Both the position numbers and the translations under genes were made by a program. Shown here one piece after another: positions 1-9,093 of a stretch of 64,000 bases of DNA. Under the pieces are notes generated by a model, which saw only the letters and a program-made list of their open reading frames with translations, was not told the origin of the DNA and did no database searches. The first letter of the stretch is position 1; each line of letters begins with the position of its first letter. Source of the stretch: Rhizobium sp. Leaf371 (GTDB lineage: Bacteria > Pseudomonadota > Alphaproteobacteria > Rhizobiales > Rhizobiaceae); assembly GCF_001424045.1 (NCBI RefSeq), contig NZ_LMQB01000023.1:124001-188000 (forward strand), read 5' to 3'.

Positions 1-1028
1 TTCAGAACTTCTTCCCCGATGGAGTTGAGGGGCAGTTGCATTTCGACGGCGCCTATCTCGTAGGCCACCCTCGGCATTCCATAGACCACGCAGGTCTTTT
101 CATTCTGGCCGAACGTCCGGGCTCCGGCCTGACGCATCCGCAGAAGGCCGGAGGCGCCATCGCGCCCCATGCCCGTCAGGATGACGCCAATACCATTGCG
201 GCCGGCGAGTTCGGCAACAGAGTCGAACAGAACGTCCACGGACGGGCGATGTCCGTTGACGGGCTCCCGATCGATCAGCCGGCACGTGGGTGCGGACGGA
301 TTGACGATCTGGAGGTGACGATCTCCCCCGGGGGCGAGATAGATCTTGCCGATCTCGAGCTTTGCCCCGTCGAAGGCCTCTTCGACCGTTGGGGCGCAAA
401 GCCGGTTGAGACGCTCCGAGAAGCTTTTCGTGAAAGTGACCGGCATGTGCTGGGTGATCACCGTCGGCGGGCAGTTCTTCGGAAACTTCTGCAAGACGTT
501 GATCAGGGCCTCCACCCCCCCGGTGGAGGACCCGATGGCGATGATCCGGCGGGCCGCCCGGTAGTCGACGGCCGTGGCATTGGTGTTGGCAGCGCTGGGT
601 GCCGCAACCTTGTTGCCGGACAGGATGAACTTGCGCTGCGAGCGCGCCGCGGCCTTCACCTTTTCGGCGAGATCGCTGAAGGGGTGCGGATCGCCCGGCA
701 GAGGCTTGCCGACGCAATCGAACGCGCCGATCTCGAGCGCCGCCACCGAGGCCTCGGCACCCTTGTGCGTCAGCGTCGAGACCATGATGACGGGCATCGG
801 GCGCAGCCGCATGATCTTCTCGAGAAAATCGAGACCGTTCATGTTGGGCATCTCGATGTCGAGCGTGATGACGTCGGGATCGAGATCCTTGATCGCCTGG
901 CGCGCCTGCAGCGCATCGGCCGCCTGACCGACCACGCTGACGGCGGGATCGGCATTCAGAATGGCCGTGATGAGACCGCGCATCGTGGCGCTGTCATCGA
1001 CGACGAGGACGCGAGCGGGCGCGGTCAT
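1..1028 (-). CDS. cheB: CheB, protein-glutamate methylesterase/deamidase response regulator (3' end cut by window)
   Basis: CheB demethylates and deamidates chemoreceptor glutamate/glutamine side chains during adaptation and is activated by phosphotransfer from CheA. The reverse-strand reading frame starts at an ATG at 1028 and stays open for 342 codons to the left edge. It begins with a receiver domain (VLVVDDSA at 7-14, phospho-acceptor D57 in TLDIEMP). A linker follows, then the methylesterase domain with the catalytic triad contexts GSSTGG (Ser), TQHMP (His) and GMGRDGASG (Asp). Family members are about 350 residues, so only a few C-terminal residues lie outside. The start codon overlaps the cheR stop by one base (TGATG), showing translational coupling. 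The long open frames on the other strand are shadows. Confidence 0.95.
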   Translation of the reverse strand, partial: MTAPARVLVVDDSATMRGLITAILNADPAVSVVGQAADALQARQAIKDLDPDVITLDIEMPNMNGLDFLEKIMRLRPMPVIMVSTLTHKGAEASVAALEIGAFDCVGKPLPGDPHPFSDLAEKVKAAARSQRKFILSGNKVAAPSAANTNATAVDYRAARRIIAIGSSTGGVEALINVLQKFPKNCPPTVITQHMPVTFTKSFSERLNRLCAPTVEEAFDGAKLEIGKIYLAPGGDRHLQIVNPSAPTCRLIDREPVNGHRPSVDVLFDSVAELAGRNGIGVILTGMGRDGASGLLRMRQAGARTFGQNEKTCVVYGMPRVAYEIGAVEMQLPLNSIGEEVL

Positions 1029-1933
1029 CAGCGGCCTCCCCCGTGCTTGCCGGTATAGCGATAGGCGGTAATGCCGATATTGTCGAACACGGCCTTCGCA
1101 TCGCCGGACACGCGCTCGGAGTGACCGATATAGAGGTGCCCGCCGCCGTCCAGCATCGTGGCGAAGCGCGACCAGATCTTCATCTGGGTCGGCTCGTCGA
1201 AATAGATGACGACGTTGCGGCAGAAGATCACGTCGAACGGCCCCTTGAACGGCCACTGCGCCATGAGGTTCAGCTCGTTGAAGGTGATCAGACGCTTGAC
1301 CTTGTCGTCGATCTGCCACTTCTCGCGACCGTTGATCGAGGTCTGCTGGAAATGCTGCTTGCGCATCTGCGGCGTCACCGTTTCCAGCGCGTTGACGTCA
1401 TAGGCGCCGGCGCGGGCGATCGCGAGGATCTTCGGATCGATATCGGTCGCGAGGATCCGGATGTCGAAATCGGCCGCATTGGGCAGGACCGACAGAATGG
1501 TCAGCGCGATCGAATAGGGCTCCTGCCCGTCGGAACAGGCGGCGGACCAGATGCGGACGCGACCGCCGGCCTTGGCACGGGCGATCAGGCCCGGCAGGAC
1601 CGCATCGCGCAGGTGCTCGAAATGGTGGTTCTCGCGGAAGAAGCGCGTGAAATTGGTCGTGAGATGCGACAGCATGTCCCGGCGCTCGGCGGCACCGGCC
1701 GGAGACGAGACGAGACTGCAGTACTCGCGGAAGCCCCCGAGGCCGAGATTGCGGATGTGTTTCGACAGGCGCGAATAGACGAGCGAGGCCTTGGACTCGT
1801 TCAGGTAGATGCCGGCATCGGCGTAGATCATCGCTGCGATCTCGGAAAGATCGCGGCGCGTCAGCGGGTATTCGCCGCTGGCCAGGCACTCGTCGGGCGA
1901 CGCTTTCGTGTCGAATGCGGCCATTCTGCTCAT
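1028..1933 (-). CDS. cheR: CheR, chemotaxis protein methyltransferase
   Basis: CheR transfers methyl groups from S-adenosylmethionine to receptor glutamates, opposing CheB. The 301-residue product has the all-alpha N-terminal domain (about 25-95, with the [14 protein letters not shown] segment) and a Rossmann-fold SAM domain (about 105-290). The latter carries the motifs [17 protein letters not shown] and [14 protein letters not shown], diagnostic of the family. Length is normal for CheR. The ATG at 1933 overlaps the cheW stop by four bases (ATGA); a second Met at residue 4 is possible. It belongs to the minus-strand che operon between cheW and cheB. Confidence 0.96.
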   Translation of the reverse strand: MSRMAAFDTKASPDECLASGEYPLTRRDLSEIAAMIYADAGIYLNESKASLVYSRLSKHIRNLGLGGFREYCSLVSSPAGAAERRDMLSHLTTNFTRFFRENHHFEHLRDAVLPGLIARAKAGGRVRIWSAACSDGQEPYSIALTILSVLPNAADFDIRILATDIDPKILAIARAGAYDVNALETVTPQMRKQHFQQTSINGREKWQIDDKVKRLITFNELNLMAQWPFKGPFDVIFCRNVVIYFDEPTQMKIWSRFATMLDGGGHLYIGHSERVSGDAKAVFDNIGITAYRYTGKHGGGR

Positions 1934-2397
1934 GCGGCTTCGCTTTCGGTATGAGGAAAGACGGCGTCCAGTTCGATCAGGCAGATCATGCGCTTCTCGA
2001 TGGCAAGGACGCCGCGGGCAAAGGTTCGCTCGAAATCGGAACTGACATCGGGCGTCGGCTGTATGTTGTCGTTCGTCACGCTCAATATGTCGGACACCGC
2101 CTCGACCAGCAGTCCGACGATCGTGTGTCCGGACTGTGCGACGATGATGACATGCCGAACGGTGGGTTCGGCCGGGTTCATTCCGAGGCGCGCGGCCAGA
2201 TCGACGATCGGCAGGACGGCGCCCCGCAGGTTAATGACGCCGAGCATGTAGCTCGGCGTGTGTGGCATTTGCGTCGCAGGCGTCCACCCGCGGATCTCGC
2301 GGACGGACATGATATCGACGCAGAACTCCTGGTCGCCGATCCTGAAGGCGATCAGTTCGCGGGCACCGCTGGTCATGGTGTTTGCGAGCGTCGTCAT
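1930..2397 (-). CDS. cheW: CheW, receptor-kinase coupling protein
   Basis: CheW is the scaffold linking CheA to chemoreceptor tips. The 155-residue protein is one CheW beta-barrel domain. It contains the typical segments [36 protein letters not shown] and [11 protein letters not shown]. It starts three bases after the cheA stop and overlaps cheR by four bases, so it is in the middle of the operon. The order cheA-cheW-cheR-cheB is the one seen in Sinorhizobium-type operons. Confidence 0.95.
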   Translation of the reverse strand: MTTLANTMTSGARELIAFRIGDQEFCVDIMSVREIRGWTPATQMPHTPSYMLGVINLRGAVLPIVDLAARLGMNPAEPTVRHVIIVAQSGHTIVGLLVEAVSDILSVTNDNIQPTPDVSSDFERTFARGVLAIEKRMICLIELDAVFPHTESEAA

Positions 2398-2400
2398 GGC

Positions 2401-4692
2401 TTATCCCACAGCGGCCAGAGCTGATTCCAGCCTGAGGGGCTGGCCGCGGGAGGCGGCAACGACGGCGTCGACATCCAGGATGAGCGCCACGCGGCCGTCA
2501 CCCAGAATGGTCGCCGCGGCGATGCCGGGCACATGGGTGTAGTTGGCCTCGAGGCTCTTGATGACCACCTGGCGCTGGCCCTGGATCGCATCGACCATCA
2601 GCGCGCGCTGACCGCCGCCTTCGGATTCCACCAGCAGGGCAACGCCTTCGACCGGATTGGCCTGGGTGGCGCGGAAGTTGAGGATCCGTCCGACATCGAC
2701 CAGCGGGCAGAAGGAGTTGCGGATCGAGATCAGGCGCTGCGTCGCACCGAAGGAATGGATCGAGGCGGCATCCGGCTGCAGGGTTTCGACGATGGCGGTC
2801 AGCGGCACCACCAGCGTCTGGCTGGCCACCGTGACGACCATGCCGTCGAGGACGGCGAGCGTCAGCGGCAGGCTCATGGTGAAGACGGAGCCCTGGCCGG
2901 GCTTCGAGGAGATGTTGATGCGTCCGCCGAGCGCCTGGATGGAGCGCTTGACCACGTCCATGCCCACGCCGCGGCCGGAAAGGTCGGAGACCTTCTCAGC
3001 TGTCGAGAAGCCGGCATGGAAGATCAGGTTGTCGATTTCCTCGTCCGACAGGTTGGCATCGGCAGCGATCAGGTCGTTGTCGATCGCCTTCTGGCGAACG
3101 CGCTCGCGGTTGATGCCGGCGCCGTCGTCCGCAAGTTCGATGATGATGCGGCCCGAGCGGTGCTTGGCGGTCAGGCGGACCGTGCCTTCCGGGTTCTTGC
3201 CGAGGGCGATGCGCTTTTCCGGCATTTCGAGGCCGTGATCGACCGCGTTGCGAATCATGTGGGTCAGCGGCTCGGCGAGCTTGTCGATGACGGTCTTGTC
3301 GACTTCGGTGTTTTCACCCTCGGTGATGAGGCGAACCGACTTGCCGGTGATATCGGCGATTTCGCGCACCGTGCGGGCCATGCGCTGGAAGACGGGCTTC
3401 ACCGGCTGGGCGCGGATGGCCATGACCGAATCCTGGATCTCGCGGGTGAGCTGCTGCAGCTCCTCGAGGCCCATATTGATCGACGACGTGCCGTTGGTGT
3501 CGTTTTCGATGACGCTCTGGGAGAGCATCGCCTGGTTGATGACGAGCTCGCCGACGAGGTTGATCAGGCGGTCGACGCGGTCGAGATCGACACGGATCGT
3601 CTGGCCTGCTGCTGCGGCCTGCTGCGCGCTGGCGGCATTGGCGGCACTGGCCGGCGCCTGCTTTGCTTCCGCTGCCTTGGCAGCGGCGCTGGCGAGATTG
3701 AGAACGTTGCTGGCGGTTTCCAAAGCGGTGGCAGCCGCGATCTGTTCCTCTTCCTCGACCACGCCGAGGGCCTGCGCTGGTTCATCGTCGAGAATGGAGA
3801 GATCGAAGGGAACGGCCTGCATCGGGGCTTCGCCGTCGACGGCAACGGGCTGCTCGCCCTCTGCAAGCTCGGCGATCTCAAGTTCGCAATCCCACTCGGC
3901 AAATTCGAACACGCCGCGGATCGCATCTTCGCCCTTGTCGGTGCGCAGCGAGATCTTCCAGGAGAAGTAGGCGTCTTCCGGGTTCAGGGCCTCCAGCGAC
4001 GGCAGGCTGTCCATGTCGCAGAGGATGCTCATCTCACCGAGGCGCGAGAGGTCGCGCAGAAGCAGCGTCGCCTCGTTGCCCTTGCGGTAGAGGTCCGCAT
4101 TCGGCTTGAAGGAGATTTCGAAGGTCGGCATCGCGGACGTCTCGGCGGCGGCGTCGCCACCGAAGTCGTCGAAGGAGAAGGCGACGGGGACGAAGCCCTG
4201 ATCGTTCGGCGCCGCAGCGACGGGTGCCGGAGCAGCCGGCTTGGCGGGCGCCGCGGGCTTGGCCGGGGCAGCCTTTGCAGCCGGCGCTTCGGCAGCACCC
4301 GGGAGCGGCGTGCCGTGCGCCAGAGCTTCGAGTTCGCGGATCAGCTGCTTGGAACGCGCTTCGTCCACGCTGCCGCCGTCGCGGGCACAGTTGGTCAGGT
4401 CGGCCAGGACGTCGGCCGACTTGAGCATGACCTTCAGAACCTCCTGCGTCGGTTCCAGCTTGTTGGAGCGCACGCAATCCAGTGTCGTTTCGAACACGTG
4501 GGCGAACGAGACCAGATCATCCAGTCCGAAGGCGCCTGCACCGCCCTTGATGGAGTGAACGGCCCGGAAGACCGCATTGACCGTTTCCGGATCACGATCC
4601 CCGTCATTCAAACGGAGGAGACCGGATTCCAGTTCTGCGAGCTGTTCTTCACATTCCTGGAAGAAGATCTCTTTGATTTCATTCATATCCAT
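2401..4692 (-). CDS. cheA: CheA, chemotaxis sensor histidine kinase
   Basis: CheA autophosphorylates on a histidine in its Hpt domain and passes the phosphate to CheY and CheB. The 763-residue protein shows, in order: an Hpt domain with H46 in FRAVHSIKGGAGAFG; Ala/Pro-rich linkers around 125-160 and 330-355; a P2-like substrate-docking domain (about 180-270); a dimerisation helix pair (about 360-430); an HATPase with N-box NAVDHGLEMPEKR, G1 ADDGAGI and G2 GRGVGMDVVK; and a C-terminal CheW-like domain. All catalytic boxes are intact. The gene lies 26 bases after cheY. Confidence 0.97.
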   Translation of the reverse strand: MDMNEIKEIFFQECEEQLAELESGLLRLNDGDRDPETVNAVFRAVHSIKGGAGAFGLDDLVSFAHVFETTLDCVRSNKLEPTQEVLKVMLKSADVLADLTNCARDGGSVDEARSKQLIRELEALAHGTPLPGAAEAPAAKAAPAKPAAPAKPAAPAPVAAAPNDQGFVPVAFSFDDFGGDAAAETSAMPTFEISFKPNADLYRKGNEATLLLRDLSRLGEMSILCDMDSLPSLEALNPEDAYFSWKISLRTDKGEDAIRGVFEFAEWDCELEIAELAEGEQPVAVDGEAPMQAVPFDLSILDDEPAQALGVVEEEEQIAAATALETASNVLNLASAAAKAAEAKQAPASAANAASAQQAAAAGQTIRVDLDRVDRLINLVGELVINQAMLSQSVIENDTNGTSSINMGLEELQQLTREIQDSVMAIRAQPVKPVFQRMARTVREIADITGKSVRLITEGENTEVDKTVIDKLAEPLTHMIRNAVDHGLEMPEKRIALGKNPEGTVRLTAKHRSGRIIIELADDGAGINRERVRQKAIDNDLIAADANLSDEEIDNLIFHAGFSTAEKVSDLSGRGVGMDVVKRSIQALGGRINISSKPGQGSVFTMSLPLTLAVLDGMVVTVASQTLVVPLTAIVETLQPDAASIHSFGATQRLISIRNSFCPLVDVGRILNFRATQANPVEGVALLVESEGGGQRALMVDAIQGQRQVVIKSLEANYTHVPGIAAATILGDGRVALILDVDAVVAASRGQPLRLESALAAVG

Positions 4693-4718
4693 AGCTGGAA
4701 TCCTGGCGAGGGTGTTTT

Positions 4719-5084
4719 TTAAGCGGTTACGCGCTCGATGGCGTCGATCAGCTTGGTCGGATCGAAGGGCTTGACGATCCAGCCTGTCGCTCCGGCCTGG
4801 CGGGCGCGGTTCTTCTTTTCCGCGTCGCTCTCCGTGGTCAGGACCAGGATCGGAATGGCGCGGTACTTCTCGTTGCGACGGACGCCTTCGATAAAGCCAA
4901 AGCCATCGAGGCGGGGCATGTTGATGTCGGTGACGATGACGTCGGGGTTACAGTCTTCGAGGACTTCGAGACCTTCGATGCCATCTTCGGCCTGAATGGT
5001 TTCGAAACCGGCATTGTTGAGCGTCACGAGGAGCATATTCCGGATGGTCCGGCTATCGTCCACTGTGAGAACCTTCTTCTTCAT
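4719..5084 (-). CDS. cheY1: CheY-type single-domain response regulator (CheY1 position)
   Basis: A stand-alone receiver of 121 residues with the acidic pair at D9/D10, phospho-acceptor D53 (VTDINMPRLDG), the switch Thr in VLTTES and the conserved Lys in VKPFDP. In rhizobia the CheY between the STAS gene and cheA is CheY1, which acts as a phosphate sink. The second one, CheY2, drives the motor and is normally encoded downstream of cheB, here outside the window. The CheY1 assignment therefore rests on gene order. The gene begins two bases after the STAS stop. Confidence 0.93.
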   Translation of the reverse strand: MKKKVLTVDDSRTIRNMLLVTLNNAGFETIQAEDGIEGLEVLEDCNPDVIVTDINMPRLDGFGFIEGVRRNEKYRAIPILVLTTESDAEKKNRARQAGATGWIVKPFDPTKLIDAIERVTA

Positions 5085-5086
5085 TT

Positions 5087-5380
5087 TCAGATCTCCTTGG
5101 CCATCAGGTGGTCGACATTGACCCCGATGAGCTGCGTCGTTTTGGTAAAAGCGTCCGACACCTTGGAAATGGTGAAGGCGTGTTTGTCCTGTTCCCAGCT
5201 CTTGGCACCGGCCATCAGGACCTGCACGCAGAGCGCTCCGACCCGCTCGACGGCCGATGCATCGATGACGATGTTGCTGCCACGCATCTCCGTCAGCTTG
5301 CTGTGAAGGGCGCTTGCCTCATTGAGGTCGAGGACCGGCGCGAGATTGAGCGTCTTCGATGCGGCTTTCTTTGGGGCCAT
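5087..5380 (-). CDS. cheS: CheS-like STAS domain chemotaxis protein
   Basis: A 97-residue single STAS domain (NLAPVLDLNEASALHSKL, then NIVIDASAVERVGALCVQVL), the fold of anti-sigma-factor antagonists. In Sinorhizobium meliloti the small protein at this operon position, CheS, binds CheA and speeds up CheY1 dephosphorylation. The identical length and position support the same role here. A GTG one codon upstream (5383) would add one residue. The ATG at 5380 is preferred because an AAAGG ribosome site lies at good spacing. Confidence 0.85.
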   Translation of the reverse strand: MAPKKAASKTLNLAPVLDLNEASALHSKLTEMRGSNIVIDASAVERVGALCVQVLMAGAKSWEQDKHAFTISKVSDAFTKTTQLIGVNVDHLMAKEI

Positions 5381-5507
5381 CACGGCGCCTTTCCTTGTGT
5401 CACCTGGAGGAGATTGACCTGTCGAACGAAACCGTCCCGTCTGCCAACGCCCGCAAGGGCGGTGTCACGCAGGCGGCACGGGCATGGACGCAGAGCCGGG
5501 AGCATCA

Positions 5508-7190
5508 TCATGATCGCCCCCATGCCGACACACGCCCGAAGGCCATGTCGTCCTCGTCATCGAGAAAGGCCTCCGCCTTCGTCACCGGCGCGGCCAGGGC
5601 CTGTCGCGGTTGCGTGGCGGCGGCCATCGTATTGGCTGCCGCACGTGCGCCCGTGCCTTCGGGGCGCAGCGTGAAGCGGCGAATGGTCTCACCGAGCTCG
5701 ATCGTCACCAGCCGGGCCGTCCGGCCGGCGTCGCTGGTGCGCTCCGCGTCGCTGGTGAGGCCGGCAAGCGCGCGGCCGGAACGGCCGATCTCGGTGCGCA
5801 GATCCTCAAGGCTCGACAGATCCTCGCCCGACTGCCGGGCGATGCCGGTGATGGCGGACTGGATGCCGTGGACCTGTTCGACGATGCTGCCGATCGCGGC
5901 CTGGGTGCGGCCGACGCGTTCGACGCCGGCATCGACCTGGGCCTTGGTGCCCGTGACCAGCTGCTTGATTTCCCGGGCCGCATCGCCGGAGCGCTGGGCG
6001 AGTGCCCGCACTTCCTGGGCGACGACCGCGAAACCGCGACCGCTTTCGCCTGCACGCGCGGCCTCGATCCCGGCATTCAAGGCGAGAAGATTGGTCTGGA
6101 AGGCGATTTCGTCGATGACGCCGATGATCTGGCCGATCTTTTCGGCGGAGGTCTCGATGTCGGCCATCGCCGCGATGGCAAGGCCGGCGATCTCGCCGCT
6201 GCGCTCGACCGAATGGCCGGTGGCTGCGACGGCTTTTTCGGCCTCGGCACTCTCGCGCGCGCTTTCGCGAACGCGGGCGACCAGGGCCTCGAGCCGTTGC
6301 GCAACCGAGTCCAGAGCCGCCGCCTCGGATTGCGCGGACGATCCCAGGCGTTCGGTGCCTTCGGCCAGCGCGGCACCGGCCGTGGCGGAGGAGGATATGC
6401 CCGCATCGAGCGTGCGAAGATTCGCCTCGATCGTGTCGAGAGCCGCATCCAGCGAGCGGGCGAGCGGAACGGCGGCATCCGGAACATCGGCCGGCGTGCG
6501 GGCCGAGACATCGCCCAGCGACAAGGCATCGGCAATGCCGGCGAAGGCTGCGAGAAGTTCGGTTTCGGACGCGGTGCGCGTTTCCGCAATCTGCCGCTGA
6601 TGGGCCTGGCGCTGTTCGTTGAAGCGCAGCGTGACGCCGATTTCGGTATCGACGAACACGGTTCGCACCAAGGCGGAGACGAGCTCCGTCAATTCCTGCT
6701 GTTTGCCCTTGCCGGTCGACAGCATGGATTTCGGCCAGAAGGCCTCGACGGCAGCGACGATGAGCCGTTCGAGAATGACGCCGTGGCCGGCGATCTGCCA
6801 GCGGGGATCAAGGCCCATGCGGCTTTCCGCATCGGCCAGAACCTTGACGCGCTCGGCATAGAGACTGTCGAACCGCGCATCCGTCAACACGCCCCAATGG
6901 GAGGCATGGAGGTCATGCAGGCGATCGATCTGGCGGTCGCTGGAAAAATGGCGCGAGGCTTCCGGGAAAGTCTGAAGGCGCTGGAAAAGATCGCGCAAAG
7001 CGAGATCGACCTGGGGCTGAAGGGCCTGACGGTGACGACGCAGGATATCCGTTTCGCCGGAATCCAGCCCGGCAAACCGCAGGCGCTCGACCAGGCTTCC
7101 CGCCTGCGCCCTCCGATTCTGGTCCGCCACCGCTTCCTGTGCCACGCTTGTCCCCGGTCCCGTAGGTCTCCCGTCAGGATCGGTGACCAT
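5508..7190 (-). CDS. Soluble globin-coupled methyl-accepting chemotaxis protein (IcpA-like)
   Basis: First gene of the che operon. The product (560 residues from the ATG at 7190; a TTG at 7244 would add 18) has no membrane segment and is probably a cytoplasmic receptor. Residues about 35-190 match the protoglobin sensor fold ([18 protein letters not shown] and [12 protein letters not shown]). After a helical linker comes the signalling domain with the conserved hairpin tip [21 protein letters not shown] and EVRALAQRS. In globin sensors the segment before the Gly-Leu-Asp-Pro-Arg-Trp stretch normally holds the proximal haem histidine (AHxRIGL). Here it reads AESRMGL, with Glu122 in that place, so haem binding is doubtful. 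Rhizobial IcpA occupies the same operon position. Confidence 0.9.
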   Translation of the reverse strand: MVTDPDGRPTGPGTSVAQEAVADQNRRAQAGSLVERLRFAGLDSGETDILRRHRQALQPQVDLALRDLFQRLQTFPEASRHFSSDRQIDRLHDLHASHWGVLTDARFDSLYAERVKVLADAESRMGLDPRWQIAGHGVILERLIVAAVEAFWPKSMLSTGKGKQQELTELVSALVRTVFVDTEIGVTLRFNEQRQAHQRQIAETRTASETELLAAFAGIADALSLGDVSARTPADVPDAAVPLARSLDAALDTIEANLRTLDAGISSSATAGAALAEGTERLGSSAQSEAAALDSVAQRLEALVARVRESARESAEAEKAVAATGHSVERSGEIAGLAIAAMADIETSAEKIGQIIGVIDEIAFQTNLLALNAGIEAARAGESGRGFAVVAQEVRALAQRSGDAAREIKQLVTGTKAQVDAGVERVGRTQAAIGSIVEQVHGIQSAITGIARQSGEDLSSLEDLRTEIGRSGRALAGLTSDAERTSDAGRTARLVTIELGETIRRFTLRPEGTGARAAANTMAAATQPRQALAAPVTKAEAFLDDEDDMAFGRVSAWGRS

Positions 7191-7654
7191 CACCGCCTGC
7201 CGAACGATATGAGAATGTGCGCCTGTGGCGCACGATGATGCCAATTTGGCCGAAAACGGTACAAAGCCCGTTAACGTCCCATACCGGGTTGGAACCGGCT
7301 CGTCGGATCGGCATCATGCCCGGGAGAGGACAAGGGTCCCCACTTCGACGTGTAGGGACCATGTTTATGGTTAATTCGTTGCTTGAAGGTTAACGGCCGA
7401 CCCCTATTCCACAGAATGCTGAACGATCCTGGGACAAAAGCCGCAAACGCCTGTGAATACAGGTTTTCACCCCCCAATCCTTGCAATTGTGGCGGTGGTC
7501 ACGCGCGCATAGAAAGAGGACGCTTCCGGCACGACGTCCGGCCCCGAGCGACCCGCGTCATGAGAGACGCAATCCGGTCGTTCCGGCACCGTCGCGTGTC
7601 TTACGGGAAGGATCCAGCGGGCATCATGACGATGACGCGAAAAGGAAACGGGCA
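7191..7654. other. Intergenic region between the che operon and the 37-residue ORF
   Basis: No convincing gene. It must hold the leftward promoter of the che operon. It has two TTAACC-type half sites (7367-7393) and a hairpin at 7335-7360 (GGTCCC/GGGACC arms with an inner CAC/GTG pair) without a T-tract on either side. Open frames here are short, lack ribosome sites and look spurious. Confidence 0.5.
7367..7393 (-). promoter_or_regulatory. Possible CtrA-like half sites upstream of the che operon
   Basis: On the minus strand TTAACCAT lies at 7374-7367 and TTAACCTT at 7393-7386, 19 bases apart, about 180-200 bases upstream of the receptor start. TTAACCAT is the half-site consensus of CtrA, a master regulator that controls motility and chemotaxis in many alphaproteobacteria. 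The full TTAA-N7-TTAA arrangement is not present, so this is only suggestive. Confidence 0.3.
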
Positions 7655-7768
7655 ATGATTGTTCTCGGACTGAGCGCCACCCTCATCGCATGCCTGACGC
7701 TCGTTGCCGTCTCCGTTCTTCTCAATATCGAGGACGGCCGCGTCACGCTCCCATCCCGGGTGCTCTGA
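7655..7768 (+). CDS. Small single-span membrane protein (37 residues), hypothetical
   Basis: ATG at 7655 is preceded by AAAGGA (7642-7646 region) at suitable spacing and opens a 37-codon frame. Residues 1-23 form one hydrophobic helix (MIVLGLSATLIACLTL...), followed by a short charged tail with EDGR. An upstream in-frame start at 7481 would give 95 residues, but that extension has no ribosome site and an unlikely composition. Function is unknown; it sits just upstream of another small membrane protein gene of the same orientation. Confidence 0.55.
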   Translation: MIVLGLSATLIACLTLVAVSVLLNIEDGRVTLPSRVL

Positions 7769-7875
7769 CGTCCTGCGGGACCGATCCTTTCCGGCATATT
7801 TCGTGTCGCTGAAGATCTAACCCCGGGCCCGCTCCGCCCTATCTCATGGTTCATCCATTCGGAAAGGAACCATCC

Positions 7876-8130
7876 ATGGGTATCGAAAGCATCCTCATCT
7901 TTCTGCTGATCGGGGCCGTCGCCGGCTGGCTTGCCGGGCTCATCGTCTCGGGCTTCGGCTTCGGCCTGTTCGGCAACATCATCGTCGGCATTCTCGGCGC
8001 CTTCATCGCGGGCTGGCTGTTTCCTCGTCTCGGCTTCGTGATCGGCGGCGGCATTCTCGCCGCGATCATCCATGCCACCCTCGGCGCGATCATTCTGCTC
8101 GTGCTCATTCGCGTGATCAAGCGAGCCTGA
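7876..8130 (+). CDS. GlsB/YeaQ/YmgE family (transglycosylase-associated) small membrane protein
   Basis: The 84-residue protein starts at the ATG at 7876, which has AAAGGAA upstream. An earlier in-frame ATG at 7846 overlaps this ribosome site and is rejected. It consists of three hydrophobic, glycine-rich helices (GAVAGWLAGLIVSGFGFGLFG; NIIVGILGAFIAGWLFP; GAIILLVLIRVI) with the Gly-rich spacing of the Transgly_assoc family. These inner-membrane proteins are often stress-induced, and their molecular role is unknown. The gene is probably monocistronic or co-transcribed with the 62-residue ORF 13 bases downstream. Confidence 0.85.
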   Translation: MGIESILIFLLIGAVAGWLAGLIVSGFGFGLFGNIIVGILGAFIAGWLFPRLGFVIGGGILAAIIHATLGAIILLVLIRVIKRA

Positions 8131-8143
8131 GGACGCGACATCC

Positions 8144-8332
8144 ATGACCCGCACGACAGATCCCAAAATCGAAGCCGCACTCGCCTCGTTCATCTCCGAC
8201 CATCCGGAGATCGACAGCCGGGACGCGGCGATTGCCGCCATTCTCGAGAACTGGTTCACGAGCCATGGCTACCTGCCGCACGGCCAGACGGGCACGCGTC
8301 CCGAAGATCTCGACGCCACGAACGACGATTGA
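8144..8332 (+). CDS. Hypothetical protein, 62 residues
   Basis: ATG at 8144, 13 bases after the GlsB-like gene, with GAGGA upstream. The acidic product has a helical first half (IEAALASFISDHPEIDSRDAAIAAILENWF) that could be a small helix-turn-helix-like or dimerisation unit, and a disordered tail. No family is recognised. A hairpin terminator follows 24 bases after the stop, which supports a real transcript end here. Confidence 0.6.
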   Translation: MTRTTDPKIEAALASFISDHPEIDSRDAAIAAILENWFTSHGYLPHGQTGTRPEDLDATNDD

Positions 8333-8355
8333 ACCACGCGGTATCCGGACGTGTG

Positions 8356-8380
8356 AAGGCGGGTCGAACGATCCGCCTTT
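8356..8380 (+). terminator. Probable intrinsic terminator
   Basis: AAGGCGGGTC (8356-8365), loop GAAC, GATCCGCCTT (8370-8379): a 10-bp stem with one G-T pair, followed by only three T residues. It lies just after the 62-residue ORF and before the ybaK-like gene. Confidence 0.55.
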
Positions 8381-8449
8381 CATGTCTGCATGGACCGGCC
8401 TTGGGGTCGGCACGCGGGTCGAACCAACATTGGAAAAGCGGATAGCCTG

Positions 8450-8914
8450 ATGAGCCTCTCCTCCGTGACCGCCTTCCTTGCCGAGACGGCGCCCGATCTT
8501 CACGTGATCGTTCTCGACGAGAGCACGGCGACCGTCGCGATGGCGGCGGCAGCCCATGGCGTCGCGCCGGCGCAGATCGCCAAGACCCTGGCGCTGCGGG
8601 CGGGCGAGGAGGTGATCCTGATCGTCACCGGCGGCGAAGCGCGCCTCGACAACAAGAAGTTCAAGGCGCAGTTCGGCACCAAGGCCCGGATGCTCGACCT
8701 TGCCGATGTCGAAACCGAGACGAGCCACCCGGTCGGCGGAGTCTGCCCCTTCGGCCTGCCGCGGCCGATCGCGGTCTATTGCGACGTGTCGCTGCGCGCC
8801 TTCGACATCGTGGTGCCCGCAGCCGGAGCGATCAACGCGGCGGTGCGGATTTCGCCCGAGCGCATGGCGGAGATCACCGGTGCGACGTGGATCGACGTGG
8901 CGGCAGCGTCATAA
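8450..8914 (+). CDS. YbaK/EbsC-family aminoacyl-tRNA deacylase-like protein
   Basis: The 154-residue product is a single YbaK/ProRS-editing domain: KTLALRAGEEVILIVTGGEARLD, then the substrate-pocket Lys in NKKFKAQFG, and GGVCPFGLP near residue 95. Family members clear mischarged tRNAs such as Cys- or Ala-tRNA(Pro) in trans. The ATG at 8450 is chosen because homology starts there; the frame is open upstream to 8390 without a ribosome site. Which amino acid is edited cannot be read from the sequence. Confidence 0.85.
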   Translation: MSLSSVTAFLAETAPDLHVIVLDESTATVAMAAAAHGVAPAQIAKTLALRAGEEVILIVTGGEARLDNKKFKAQFGTKARMLDLADVETETSHPVGGVCPFGLPRPIAVYCDVSLRAFDIVVPAAGAINAAVRISPERMAEITGATWIDVAAAS

Positions 8915-9093
8915 ATCCGCTGATCGGCTGCCTTTTCAAAACGATCTTTCTTTTCAAGGCGATAGACCGGAACGAAGGCGTAAGTTTACACGCACTTTTT
9001 CGGCCTCAGGCGCCCTCGCCTCTTTTCAGCCATTGAATGGACAAGAAAATCGCCTTGAAGCAGATCTTCGACCGATAGTGAAAGAATCAACGC

